Source of the DNA: Kineococcus terrestris
Lineage (GTDB): Bacteria > Actinomycetota > Actinomycetes > Actinomycetales > Kineococcaceae
Assembly: GCF_041020765.1 (NCBI RefSeq)
Contig: NZ_JBEUEJ010000022.1
Direction: 5' to 3' (one strand)
Length of the DNA: 64,000 nucleotides
Shown here: positions 1-8,388 of the stretch, one piece after another
Position numbering within the stretch: position 1 is the stretch's first letter
How the letters are laid out: every line of letters starts with the position of its first letter
The notes under the pieces: model-generated
What the model saw: the letters and a program-made list of their open reading frames with translations, nothing else
Told to the model about the DNA's origin: nothing
The model's database searches: none
Program-made: the position numbers and the translations under genes

Positions 1-21
1 CCGCCGGGCGCGCGCCGCGCG

Positions 22-90
<69 letters not shown>

Positions 91-97
91 GACGGTG

Positions 98-1222
98 TCA
101 GCCGGCGGAGATCGTGTCCAGGGAGCTGGTGATCTGCGTCCGCAGGTTCTCGGAGATGGGCGCGGAGCCCGCGGCGTCGGCCGCGGCCTGCTGGCCGTCC
201 TCGCTGACCACGTACTCGACGAAGGCCTTGGTCAGGTCGGCCTCGGCCTGGTCGGCGTAGCTGGAGCAGACGATGTGGTACGAGACGAGGACGATCGGGT
301 AGGTGCCGGCCTCGGTGGTGGTGCGGGCGATCTCGAGGGCGATGTCGCCCTCGGGGCGGCCCTCGACCTGGGTGGAGGCGTCGAGGATGGCGGCGGCCTC
401 CTCGGGGGTCGGGCCGACGAAGTCCTCGCCGACCTGGACCTGGGCGACGCCGAGGCTGCCGGCCTGGCTGGCGTCGGCGTAGCCGATGCCGCCCGCGGCC
501 GCCTGCACGGCGCTGACGACGCCGGAGGTGCCCTGGGCGGCCTCGCCGCCGGGCAGCGGCCACTCGCCGTCGGGCTCCTCGGTCCACGCCTCGGGCGCGG
601 CCTGGGACAGGTAGTCGGTGAAGTTCTCGGTGGTGCCCGAGTCGTCGGCGCGGTGCACCGGCGTGATGGCGGTGTCCGGAAGGGTCGCGTCCGGGTTGTC
701 CGCGGCGATGGCCGGGTCGTTCCAGGTGGTGATGGTGCCGTTGAAGATGTTGGCGATCGTCGTGGCCGACAGCTGCAGGTCGGTGACGCCCTCGAGGTTG
801 TAGATGACCGCGATGGGGGAGACGTAGACCGGCAGGTCCATCGCGTTGCCGCCGTTGCAGCGCTCCTGCGCCTGCGTCAGCTCCTCGTCGTTCAGGGCGC
901 GGTCGGAGCCCGCGAAGGGCACGGCGCCGGACAGGAACTGGTCGCGGCCCGCGCCGGAGCCGGCCGGGTCGTAGTTGACCGTGACGTCGGGCTGCACGCT
1001 GGTGAAGCCCGCGATCCACGCCTGCATGGCGGCCTGCTGCGAGCTGGCGCCCGCGCCGTTGAGCTCGCCGCTCAGCTGGGCCTCGGCCGCGGTGGTCTCG
1101 CCGCCGCCGCTGCCGCCCGGGGTGGTCTCCGTGTTCTCGTTGGCGCCGCCGCAGGCGGCCAGCCCGAGGGACAGCACGAGGGCCGCGGGGAGGGCGGCGC
1201 GGCGGAGGGTGGTGCGCTTCAC
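98..1222 (-). CDS. pstS: Phosphate ABC transporter, substrate-binding lipoprotein PstS
   Basis: This is the extracytoplasmic phosphate-binding lipoprotein that delivers Pi to the PstCAB permease. With the GTG start at 1222 the product is 374 aa and begins with a basic n-region, a hydrophobic stretch and a lipobox ending LGLAAC (lipidated Cys24). The mature part has typical PstS phosphate-binding features: GELNGAGASSQ, then PAGSGAGRDQF and FAGSDRALN. Longer starts upstream only add Arg/Pro-rich non-coding-like sequence, so they were rejected. The pstCAB genes would be expected downstream, toward position 1, but the window ends in an artefactual C run. Direct repeats of the PHO-box type lie 80-120 bp upstream of the start. 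Confidence 0.95.
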   Translation of the reverse strand: MKRTTLRRAALPAALVLSLGLAACGGANENTETTPGGSGGGETTAAEAQLSGELNGAGASSQQAAMQAWIAGFTSVQPDVTVNYDPAGSGAGRDQFLSGAVPFAGSDRALNDEELTQAQERCNGGNAMDLPVYVSPIAVIYNLEGVTDLQLSATTIANIFNGTITTWNDPAIAADNPDATLPDTAITPVHRADDSGTTENFTDYLSQAAPEAWTEEPDGEWPLPGGEAAQGTSGVVSAVQAAAGGIGYADASQAGSLGVAQVQVGEDFVGPTPEEAAAILDASTQVEGRPEGDIALEIARTTTEAGTYPIVLVSYHIVCSSYADQAEADLTKAFVEYVVSEDGQQAAADAAGSAPISENLRTQITSSLDTISAG

Positions 1223-1301
1223 GTGGGACTCGCTTTCGCTCGACGGGCGGGCACGGTGGGGGCCCGCCGGGGTCCGACGTGCGAGGACGGTAGGAGCGGC
1301 A

Positions 1302-1341
1302 GGTGACGCCGTGGCACGCCGACGGTGAACGAGGGGTGAAC
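1302..1341 (-). promoter_or_regulatory. PHO-box-like direct-repeat array upstream of pstS
   Basis: On the minus strand GTTCACC occurs twice exactly 11 bp apart (plus-strand GGTGAAC at 1324 and 1335). A third, weaker unit, GGTGACG, starts at 1302 in the same 11-bp phase, with a degenerate slot at 1313. A TACCGT -10-like hexamer lies at 1287-1292, so the array would overlap the -35 region. This is the known layout of PhoP/RegX3-activated promoters. An isolated GGTGAAC at 1390 is out of phase. Confidence 0.7.
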
Positions 1342-1508
1342 CAGGCCGGTCGCTTCGGCGTCCGTCCTCCGACCGGACGCCGACGTGTGGGTGAACGAGT
1401 GACCGGTGCGGCGGTGGGTGCTCACTCCGCGACGTCGCGTGAGCGTTCGGGGCCGAGCGCACCGCCCGGCCGGTGCTCGCGCCGTGCGCGCCGGGCGCGC
1501 CGGGCGTG

Positions 1509-2561
1509 TCAGACGCGGTGGCGCTCGAGCGCGACCGCGCGGGCGCCGGGCCCGCGGCCGGCCACGTGGGCCACCAGGAGCTCGCCCTTGCCCAGCTTCG
1601 GCAGCGCGAGCGCGCGCGCCGACCGCCGCGCCGACCCCTCCGCCGTCGCGCTCACGGCCAGCCGGTCCGCCAGCCGCTCCTGCAGCGACGGCAGGGCCGG
1701 CCCGTGCGTGCACAGCAGCACGCCCGGGCGCCCGGCGGCGTCCACGTCGTCCTCGCCGAGCTCCCCGTCGAGGTCGCCGTCCAGCGCGCGGTCCAGCACC
1801 GCCAGCGCCCGCGCCGGGTCCTCGCGGAACGCCCGCTCGGTCAGGTCCTCCTCCTCGGCGACGTCCCAGCCGTGCGCGTCGGCGCTGGGCAGCACCGTCT
1901 GCACGCAGCGCGCCCACGGCGAGGTCACCGCCCACCGCACGTCCCACGCCCCCAGCAGCGACGTCAGCGCGTGCGCCTGCGCGTGCCCGCGGTCGGTCAG
2001 CGGCCGCGGGCCGTCCTCCGGTCCCGTCCAGTCCCGGCGGGCCACCGCCCGGGCGTGCCGCAGCAGCACCACCGGGCGCGTCGGCTCGGCCGCCGCGGCG
2101 AGCGCGGCGTCCAGCACGTGCGCGTCGTGGGCGTAGGTCAGGCGCTCGCGGGCCGCCCCGGCGTCCAGCCACTCGACGGCGTCGACCTCCTCGGGCGAGG
2201 CGGCGGACGCCTCCTCGCCCGGGGCGGGGTGCGCCAGCCAGTACCGCACCCGCTTCAGCCGGCCCGGCGGCACCTCGTAGCGCAGCTCCGGCAGCGGCCG
2301 GTCGAGCACGACCCGCAGGCCCGCCTCCTCGGCCGTCTCGCGCACGGCCGCGGCCGGGTGCGTCTCCCCGTCGTCGAGCTTGCCCTTGGGCCAGGACCAG
2401 TCGGTGCCGTGGTTCGTCGTCGCCGGCCGGTGCACGAGCAGCACCTGCGGCCCGTGCGGGCCGGGGCGCACGACGACGCACCCGGCCGCCTCCACGACCG
2501 GGCGCCCGGCCGGCGCCGTGGCGGGGGACAGCGCGGTCACCCCGGCCCCGTCGCGCGCCAC
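1509..2561 (-). CDS. mutT1: MutT1-like Nudix hydrolase fused to histidine phosphatase domain
   Basis: The 350-aa protein has two domains. Residues about 20-150 are a Nudix hydrolase; the Nudix box spans residues 60-82 (G-x5-E-x7-RETAEEAG). Residues about 160-350 are a SixA/phosphoglycerate-mutase-type histidine phosphatase with the LLRHA motif (His169) and a second conserved CTHG motif. This architecture is that of mycobacterial MutT1, which removes 8-oxo-(d)GTP and diadenosine polyphosphates. The GTG start at 2561 lies 4 bp beyond the ppk stop, so the two are probably co-translated. An internal GTG at 2540 is an alternative start. The mutT1-ppk pairing is also seen in mycobacteria. Confidence 0.88.
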   Translation of the reverse strand: MARDGAGVTALSPATAPAGRPVVEAAGCVVVRPGPHGPQVLLVHRPATTNHGTDWSWPKGKLDDGETHPAAAVRETAEEAGLRVVLDRPLPELRYEVPPGRLKRVRYWLAHPAPGEEASAASPEEVDAVEWLDAGAARERLTYAHDAHVLDAALAAAAEPTRPVVLLRHARAVARRDWTGPEDGPRPLTDRGHAQAHALTSLLGAWDVRWAVTSPWARCVQTVLPSADAHGWDVAEEEDLTERAFREDPARALAVLDRALDGDLDGELGEDDVDAAGRPGVLLCTHGPALPSLQERLADRLAVSATAEGSARRSARALALPKLGKGELLVAHVAGRGPGARAVALERHRV

Positions 2562-2565
2562 CGCG

Positions 2566-4737
2566 TCAGCGGCGCCGGCGCACCGACGGGCGGCGGCCCG
2601 GGCGCGTGGCGATGGTGTGCTCCTGCAGGTCCAGCAGCGGCGAGCCGTCCGCGGCGCGGCTGTGCCGGGTCCAGGTGCCCTCCGCGTCCAGGTGCCACGA
2701 GCTCGTCGCGTCGCTCATCCCGCGGTCCAGCAGCGCCGTGATCTCCCGCACGTGGCGCGGGTCGGTCAGCCGCACCACGGCCTCCACCCGCCGGTCCAGG
2801 TTGCGGTGCATCATGTCCGCGCTGCCGATCATCACGACGGGGTCGCCGCCGCCGGCGAACCAGAAGATCCGGCTGTGCTCCAGGAAGCGCCCCAGGATCG
2901 AGCGCACCCGGATGTTCTCGCTCAGCCCCGGCACGCCCGGGCGCAGCGCGCAGATGCCGCGCACCAGGACGTCGACCGGCACGCCCGCGATCGAGGCCCG
3001 GTACAGCGCGTCCACGACGGCCTCGTCGACGATCGAGTTCACCTTGATCCGCACACCCGACGGCAGGCCCTGCCGGTGGTTGTCGATCTCGCGGTCGACG
3101 CGGTCCACCAGGCCCGTGCGCAGCGAGCGCGGCGCCACCAGCAGCCGCTTGTAGGCGGTCTTGGGCGCGTATCCCGACAGCTGGTTGAACAGCCGGGTCA
3201 GGTCCTCGCCCACCTGCGGGTCGTCGGTCAGCAGGCCCATGTCCTCGTACAGGCGGGCCGTCTTCGGGTTGTAGTTGCCCGTGCCGACGTGGCAGTAGCG
3301 GCGCAGCCCGCCGGACTCCTGGCGCACCACCAGGCTCAGCTTCGCGTGCGTCTTCAGGCCCACCAGCCCGTACACCACGTGCACGCCGGCCTGCTCCAGC
3401 TTGCGCGCCCAGGAGATGTTCGCCTGCTCGTCGAAGCGCGCCTTGATCTCCACCAGCGCCAGCACCTGCTTGCCGGCCTCGGCGGCGTCGATGAGCGCGT
3501 CGACGATGGGGGAGTCGCCCGAGGTGCGGTACAGCGTCTGCTTGATGGCCAGGACCTTCGGGTCGGCCGCGGCCTGCTCCAGGAACGCCTGCACGCTCGT
3601 GGAGAACGAGTCGTAGGGGTGGTGCAGCAGCACGTCGCGGTTGCGGATCGCCGCGAACACGTCCCGCGGCTTGGCCGTCTCCGCGCCGTCGGTGAGGTCC
3701 CGGTGGGTGCGGGCCACGAACTTGGGGAACTTCAGCTCCGGGCGGTCCAGGTCCGCGATGTCGCCCAGCCCGCGCAGGTCCAGCGGCTCGGGCAGCTCGT
3801 AGACCTCCTGGTCGTGGATGCCGAGCTCGCGCACCAGCAGGTCGCGCACCGTCGGGTCGATGTCGGTGGCGACCTCCAGGCGCACCGGCGGGCCGAACCG
3901 GCGGCGCAGCAGCTCCTTCTCCAGCGCCTGCAGGAGGTTCTCCGCGTCGTCCTCCTCGACCTCGAGGTCCTCGTTGCGGGTGACGCGGAACGTGTGGTGC
4001 TGCACGACCTCCATGCCCGGGAACAGCTGGTCCAGGTGCACCGCGATGACGTCCTCCAGCGGCACGAACCGCGCGGAGGTCACCCCGTCGTCCTCCGGCG
4101 ACTCCACCGCGACGAACCGCGGCAGCAGCGGCGGCACCTTCACGCGGGCGAAGTGCTCCTTGTCCGTGGTGGGGTTGCGCACCACCACGGCCAGGTTCAG
4201 CGACAGCCCCGAGATGTAGGGGAACGGGTGCGCGGGGTCCACCGCCAGCGGGGTCAGGACGGGGAAGACGCGGTCGCGGAAGAACCCGTGCAGGCGCACC
4301 TGCTCGGAGGTCGACAGCTCGTCCCAGCGCACGACGGTGATGCCCGCGCCGGCCAGCGCCGGGCGCACCTGGTCCAGGAACACCCGGGCGTGGCGCTCGG
4401 TCAGCTCGTGCGCGCGCACGCTGATGACGTCCAGCACCTCGCGCGGCTCCAGGCCGCTGGCCGCGGTCACCGCCAGCCCCGTGGCGATGCGCCGCTTCAG
4501 GCCCGCCACGCGCACCATGAAGAACTCGTCGAGGTTGTTCGCGAAGATGGACAGGTACCGCGCCCGCTCCAGCACCGGCAGCTGCGGGTCCTCGGCCAGC
4601 TCGAGCACGCGCGCGTTGAACGCCAGCCACGACACCTCGCGGTCCGCGAAGCGGTCCTCGGGCAGCTCCACCGTCTCGCCCGGCGGGGCCACGGCGGGGA
4701 GGGGGGCCGCGGTCGCGGCGCGCGCAGTCGTGGTCAT
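2566..4737 (-). CDS. ppk: Polyphosphate kinase 1
   Basis: This enzyme reversibly makes inorganic polyphosphate from ATP. At 723 aa it has the usual PPK1 length. Visible landmarks are the N-terminal FANNLDEFFMVRVAGLKRR region, the conserved DRLR/HHPYDSF segment, and two active-site histidine regions: GLKTHAKL (the autophosphorylated His) and RRYCHVGTGNYNP. The ATG at 4737 starts the protein with a short Thr/Ala-rich tail before the conserved core. It is the first gene of a ppk-mutT1 unit. Four GGTGnnn units in 11-bp phase lie 62-101 bp upstream, suggesting phosphate-starvation control. Confidence 0.96.
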   Translation of the reverse strand: MTTTARAATAAPLPAVAPPGETVELPEDRFADREVSWLAFNARVLELAEDPQLPVLERARYLSIFANNLDEFFMVRVAGLKRRIATGLAVTAASGLEPREVLDVISVRAHELTERHARVFLDQVRPALAGAGITVVRWDELSTSEQVRLHGFFRDRVFPVLTPLAVDPAHPFPYISGLSLNLAVVVRNPTTDKEHFARVKVPPLLPRFVAVESPEDDGVTSARFVPLEDVIAVHLDQLFPGMEVVQHHTFRVTRNEDLEVEEDDAENLLQALEKELLRRRFGPPVRLEVATDIDPTVRDLLVRELGIHDQEVYELPEPLDLRGLGDIADLDRPELKFPKFVARTHRDLTDGAETAKPRDVFAAIRNRDVLLHHPYDSFSTSVQAFLEQAAADPKVLAIKQTLYRTSGDSPIVDALIDAAEAGKQVLALVEIKARFDEQANISWARKLEQAGVHVVYGLVGLKTHAKLSLVVRQESGGLRRYCHVGTGNYNPKTARLYEDMGLLTDDPQVGEDLTRLFNQLSGYAPKTAYKRLLVAPRSLRTGLVDRVDREIDNHRQGLPSGVRIKVNSIVDEAVVDALYRASIAGVPVDVLVRGICALRPGVPGLSENIRVRSILGRFLEHSRIFWFAGGGDPVVMIGSADMMHRNLDRRVEAVVRLTDPRHVREITALLDRGMSDATSSWHLDAEGTWTRHSRAADGSPLLDLQEHTIATRPGRRPSVRRRR

Positions 4738-4798
4738 GGGCCCATCCTGCCACCGCGGCCGGTGCCGGCACCCGGCCGCGCGGGCCCCTCCGACCTGC

Positions 4799-4838
4799 GG
4801 TGACGCCCGGGTGACCGGCGGGTGTCGCGCCGGTGGAC
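4799..4838 (-). promoter_or_regulatory. PHO-box-like repeat array upstream of ppk
   Basis: Plus-strand units GGTGACG (4799), GGTGACC (4810), GGTGTCG (4821) and GGTGGAC (4832) repeat with an exact 11-bp period. On the ppk coding strand they read as degenerate GTTCACC direct repeats. They end 62 bp upstream of the ppk ATG. The match to the consensus is weaker than at pstS, so this is a likely but unproven RegX3/PhoP site. Confidence 0.5.
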
Positions 4839-4866
4839 GGGCTCGCGGGCGGGGGCCCGGCGGGGG

Positions 4867-5823
4867 TCAGGGCAGGGCGTACTGCACGTCCACCGCGGCG
4901 CGCTCGAACCCCAGCCGCCGGTACAGGCGCACCGCCGGGACGTTGCCGGCGTCGACGTACAGCTCGACGACGTCCGGGGCGGGGGAGGCGGCCACGACGG
5001 CCCGCAGCCCGCGCACCAGCAGCGCGCGGCCCAGCCCGCGGCCCGCCGCCGACGGCGCCACCCCCAGCACGTACAGCTCGCCCACCGGCCGGCCCGAGGG
5101 GTCCGAGGGGTCGGGGGCCACCTTCATCCAGCAGGAGGCCAGCAGGTCGCCGTCCGCGCCCGTGGCCAGCAGCAGCAGCCGCGGCTCGAACCACGGCTCG
5201 GCCAGCCGCAGCCGCAGGTCGTCCACCGTCCAGCGGCCCTGCTCGGGGTGGTCGGCGAAGGCCGCCGCGTTGACGGCGACCCACGCCCCGTCGTCCTGCC
5301 CGGGCACGAAGGCGCGCACGGTCGTCCCCGCGGGCAGCTCCGGCTCCACCAGCTCGGCCAGCCCCGCGGCGGGCCGCTCCATCCGCCACAGCTCCCGCGC
5401 CCGCCGCCAGCCGTCCGCGCGGGCCAGGGCCGCCGCGCCGGGGGTGTCCCCGTGCGACCACAGCGCCACGGGCGCGCCGCCGGCCGCCGCGCGCACGGCC
5501 GCCAGCAGCCGCCGTCCCGTGCCGCGCCGGCGCAGCGACGGGTGCACCAGCAGCTCACCGCCGAGCGGGCCGTCGCCCGCGGCCGCCAGCTGCGCGTACC
5601 CGGCGGCGGCGCCGTCGTCGGCGCGCTCCGCGGTGACCAGGTGCGTCACGCCGTCCGGGGCCGCGTCCAGCCGCAGCAGGGCGTCCTCGCTCAGGGCGCT
5701 CGCCCCGTCGGCCGCCGACGCGGCGGCCGCCAGCGCCCGCACCGCCGCTGCGACCTCCGCGGGCAGGGCGCCGGTGCTGCGCAGCAGCTCCTGCGCGCCG
5801 GCGCGCGGGCCGGGCGCGCTCAC
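4867..5823 (-). CDS. mshD: Mycothiol synthase (acetyl-CoA:Cys-GlcN-Ins acetyltransferase)
   Basis: This is the last step of mycothiol biosynthesis: acetylation of the cysteinyl amine of Cys-GlcN-Ins. The 318-aa protein carries two GNAT domains, as MshD does. The N-terminal one has the acetyl-CoA signature LLVHPSLRRRGTGRRLL, the C-terminal one LGVAPSAAGRGLGRALL followed by YVDAGNVPAVRLYRRLGF. The GTG start at 5823 overlaps the glnR stop as GTGA, so the genes are translationally coupled. The glnR-mshD order matches Rv0818-Rv0819 of Mycobacterium tuberculosis, which supports both calls. Confidence 0.93.
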   Translation of the reverse strand: MSAPGPRAGAQELLRSTGALPAEVAAAVRALAAAASAADGASALSEDALLRLDAAPDGVTHLVTAERADDGAAAGYAQLAAAGDGPLGGELLVHPSLRRRGTGRRLLAAVRAAAGGAPVALWSHGDTPGAAALARADGWRRARELWRMERPAAGLAELVEPELPAGTTVRAFVPGQDDGAWVAVNAAAFADHPEQGRWTVDDLRLRLAEPWFEPRLLLLATGADGDLLASCWMKVAPDPSDPSGRPVGELYVLGVAPSAAGRGLGRALLVRGLRAVVAASPAPDVVELYVDAGNVPAVRLYRRLGFERAAVDVQYALP

Positions 5824-6647
5824 GCGCGCGGCGCCCGCAGCGGGCGCGGGGCCGCGGCGTCGGCCGGGTGGCCGGGGGAGCGGCCGGGGGAGCCGACGCC
5901 CGCCGGCCCGGCCTGGCCGGGCACCCGCTCGGCCTCGTCCACCAGGTCCAGCCCGTCCTCGTCGCGGCCGCTGGTGACGAAGCGGTAGCCGACGTTGCGC
6001 ACGGTGCCGATGGCGCCCTCGTGCTCCGGGCCCAGCTTCGCCCGCAGCCGCCGCACGTGGACGTCGACCGTCCGCGTGCCGCCGAAGTAGTCGTACCCCC
6101 ACACCTCCTGCAGCAGCTGGGCGCGGGTGAACACGCGGCCCGGGTGCTGCGCCAGGTGCTTGAGCAGCTCGAACTCCTTGTACGTCAGGTCCAGCTGCCG
6201 CCCGCGCACCCGCGCGGAGTAGGCCGCCTCGTCGATGACGACGTCGCCGGCGCGGATCTCGTGCTGCGGGACGCCGTCGGCCTCCTCGGCGGGCCGGCGC
6301 GAGCGCCCCGCGGCCAGCCGCAGCCGCGCCTCCAGCTCCGCCGGGCCGCACGTGTCGAGCAGGACGTCGTCCGCGCCCCAGTCGGCCGCCACCGCGGCCA
6401 TGCCGCCCTCGGTGAGCACCAGCAGCAGCGGCTGGGACAGGCCCGTCGTGCGCAGCAGCCGGCACAGCGAGCGCGCCGCGGCCAGCTCCCGGCGGCCGTC
6501 GACGAGCACCGCGTCGGAGGCGGGCTCGTCCACCAGCACCGACGCCTCGGCCGGCAGCACGCGCACCGTGTGCGGGAGCAGGCCGAGGGCGGGCAGGACC
6601 TCCGTGGAGGGCGTGAGCGCGTTCGTCAGCACCAGGATCTGAGCCAC
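5820..6647 (-). CDS. glnR: GlnR, orphan OmpR-type nitrogen response regulator
   Basis: This is the global regulator of nitrogen assimilation genes. The 275-aa protein starts with the GlnR-specific receiver sequence (LTNALTPSTEVLPALGLLPH, then LVDGRREL) and ends with a winged-helix DNA-binding domain containing KEFELLKHLAQHPGRVF and VDVHVRRLRAKLG. No sensor kinase gene is adjacent, as is usual for GlnR. A Pro/Ala-rich tail of about 45 aa follows the wHTH and is longer than the core needs. A -10-like TATCCT on the minus strand (6710-6705) would give a leader of roughly 55 nt. It is coupled to mshD by a GTGA overlap. Confidence 0.93.
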   Translation of the reverse strand: MAQILVLTNALTPSTEVLPALGLLPHTVRVLPAEASVLVDEPASDAVLVDGRRELAAARSLCRLLRTTGLSQPLLLVLTEGGMAAVAADWGADDVLLDTCGPAELEARLRLAAGRSRRPAEEADGVPQHEIRAGDVVIDEAAYSARVRGRQLDLTYKEFELLKHLAQHPGRVFTRAQLLQEVWGYDYFGGTRTVDVHVRRLRAKLGPEHEGAIGTVRNVGYRFVTSGRDEDGLDLVDEAERVPGQAGPAGVGSPGRSPGHPADAAAPRPLRAPRA

Positions 6648-6802
6648 CCGCTGTCCTGCCTCCCAGTCCGGTCGGGCCTCGCGCGAGCGTCCCGCGGGAA
6701 CCCCAGGATAACGGCGGGGGGACGGCCGGTGACCCCGACCGGCCCGGTCCGGGCCCGCTCGGGTCGTCCGGGTCCCCGGACGGGGGTGCGAGGATGCCGT
6801 GC

Positions 6803-7609
6803 GTGACGACCTCGGCGACCGCGGCGACGACGGCGGCGCTGGCCGTCGTGGTCGCCGTCGCCGCCTTCGGCCCGCCGCTGCTGCTGGCGCTGGCCGTGGC
6901 CGTCGTCGGCCTGCTGCTGGCCGCCGGCTGGGCGGAGCTGCTGGAGCTGCCCGCCCGCCGCGGCTCGGACCTCGTCGTGGCGCTGGCCGCGCTGGCCGCC
7001 CCGGTCGCCGCCCTGGTGGGCACCCACGGCGCGGGCCTGTCCGCCGCGCGGCCCGACGCGGCCGTCGGCAGCGGCACCCTGGCCTCCCTGCCCGGGGTGG
7101 CGGCCCTCGCGCTGCTCGTGGCGTTCGTCCACCAGCTCCTGCGCACCGACGGGCGCCCGCGCCTGGTGGAGTCGGTCACCGGCACGGTCACCGGCCAGGC
7201 GTGCGCGGTGCTGGCCGCCTCGTGGGTCGTGGTCCCCTCCACCTTCGCCGGGCCCGCGCTGGCCGCCGTCGTCCTCGCGGCCGTGGCCGCGGCGGCGCTG
7301 GTGTGCGCCGGTCCCTGGCCGCTGCGCGTGGCCGGGCCGCTGAGCCTGCTCGCGGGCGCGGCGACGGGGTGGCTGGCCAGCCTCCTGGTGGACCTGGCCG
7401 GCGCCGGCGTGGGCGCCTCGCAGACGGCGTGGACCGTGACGGGCGTCCTCACCGGCCTGGGCGCGGGCCTGCTGACCGCCGGCTGGCGCGCGCACGCCGC
7501 GCGCACCCCCACCGGGCGCACGGTGCAGGCCTCGCTGGCCGTGGCCGCCGCCCCCGTCGCCCTCGCCGGGGCCGGCGCCTACGTCGTGGGCCGGCTCGTC
7601 ATCGGCTGA
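6803..7609 (+). CDS. Polytopic membrane protein, unknown function
   Basis: This 268-aa protein is made almost entirely of hydrophobic Ala/Leu/Val segments, roughly six to seven membrane helices, with no enzymatic or transporter motif that I recognise. It is divergent from glnR. I chose the GTG at 6803 over the ATG at 6794 because GAGG at 6790-6793 gives it a 9-nt ribosome-binding-site spacing. The coding frame is clear from its steady third-position GC bias, but the function is unknown. Confidence 0.7.
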   Translation: MTTSATAATTAALAVVVAVAAFGPPLLLALAVAVVGLLLAAGWAELLELPARRGSDLVVALAALAAPVAALVGTHGAGLSAARPDAAVGSGTLASLPGVAALALLVAFVHQLLRTDGRPRLVESVTGTVTGQACAVLAASWVVVPSTFAGPALAAVVLAAVAAAALVCAGPWPLRVAGPLSLLAGAATGWLASLLVDLAGAGVGASQTAWTVTGVLTGLGAGLLTAGWRAHAARTPTGRTVQASLAVAAAPVALAGAGAYVVGRLVIG

Positions 7610-7693
7610 CCCGCCGCGCGCCCGCGCCCCGCCGCGCGTGAGCCCGCCCACGCCCGGGCGGCGGCCGCCCCGGCCGCCGGTAGGCTCGCGGGG

Positions 7694-7807
7694 GTGAGCA
7701 CGCAAGCCATCGAGATCTTCTTCCTGGTCCTGCTGATCCTGGCGTCCATCACGATCGCGTGGTTCTCGGTCTACGTGGTGTACCGCCTGTTCAAGGGTCA
7801 GCGCTGA
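7694..7807 (+). CDS. 37-aa single-pass membrane microprotein
   Basis: This small ORF encodes 37 aa: a short N-terminus (VSTQAIEI), one hydrophobic helix (residues 9-30) and a basic end RLFKGQR, implying a C-in membrane anchor. A -10-like TAGGCT at 7681-7686 lies 7 nt before the GTG, so the mRNA is probably leaderless. The stop is 3 nt before the next gene, the nitrobindin-like protein, which suggests co-transcription. The unbroken helix and tight spacing argue that it is real. I do not know its function. Confidence 0.7.
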   Translation: MSTQAIEIFFLVLLILASITIAWFSVYVVYRLFKGQR

Positions 7808-7810
7808 GCC

Positions 7811-8344
7811 GTGCCCGTCCCCCTGAGCACCGGCACGCCGCTGCCGCTCGTCCCGCTGTCCTGGTTGCTGGGCCGCTGGGAGGGCGCCGGCGTCCTCGGC
7901 CACCCCGCCCGCGGTGAGGGCGACACCCGCTTCGGGCAGGTCGTGGAGTTCTCCCACGACGGCCGCGACTTCCTCAGCTACACCTCCACCACGTGGGCCC
8001 TCGACGAGGACGGCGCCACCACCGACCCGCTCGACGTCGAGACCGGGTTCTGGCGCCCGGGCCCGGTCGGCACCGCGGCCGGCGACGGGCCCGCGCCCGT
8101 GCCGCTCGAAGTCGTCCTGGCCCACCCCACGGGCGTCGTCGAGGTCTACGTCGGCACGGCCACCGGCCCGCGCGTGGAGCTGAGCACCGACGCCGTCGTC
8201 CGCACCTCCTCCGCGCACGAGTACACCGCCGGCACCCGCCTGTACGGGCTCGTCGAGGGCGACCTGCTGTGGGCGCACGACGCCGTCCTGGGCGGCCACC
8301 CGCTGCGCAGCTACGCGTCCGCGCGGCTCAAGCGGGTCGGCTGA
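7811..8344 (+). CDS. Nitrobindin-like FABP-family protein
   Basis: The 177-aa protein has the lipocalin-like beta-barrel signature of the nitrobindin/FABP family: LSWLLGRWEGAGV near the N-terminus and EYTAGTRLYGLVEGDLLWAHD further on. Nitrobindins bind ferric heme through a C-terminal His in a PHLxAxLxR-type motif. Here the corresponding end reads HPLRSYASARLKRVG, with Tyr where that His is expected, so heme ligation may differ or be absent. The GTG at 7811 directly follows the microprotein gene. The role may be NO or peroxynitrite handling, or binding of another ligand. Confidence 0.85.
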   Translation: MPVPLSTGTPLPLVPLSWLLGRWEGAGVLGHPARGEGDTRFGQVVEFSHDGRDFLSYTSTTWALDEDGATTDPLDVETGFWRPGPVGTAAGDGPAPVPLEVVLAHPTGVVEVYVGTATGPRVELSTDAVVRTSSAHEYTAGTRLYGLVEGDLLWAHDAVLGGHPLRSYASARLKRVG

Positions 8345-8388
8345 GCGCGGACCCGGACGACCCGGACGAGCCGGAGGAGCTGGAGCGC

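Noticed and set aside
1456..1481. Hairpin between mutT1 and pstS as terminator
   Set aside because: Only 5-6 paired bases around CACCG/CGGTG; too weak to call.
5820..6647. MtrA or PhoP instead of GlnR
   Set aside because: The receiver sequence (TNALTPSTEVLPALGLLPH) is specific to GlnR and the mshD neighbour matches; no kinase gene is adjacent.
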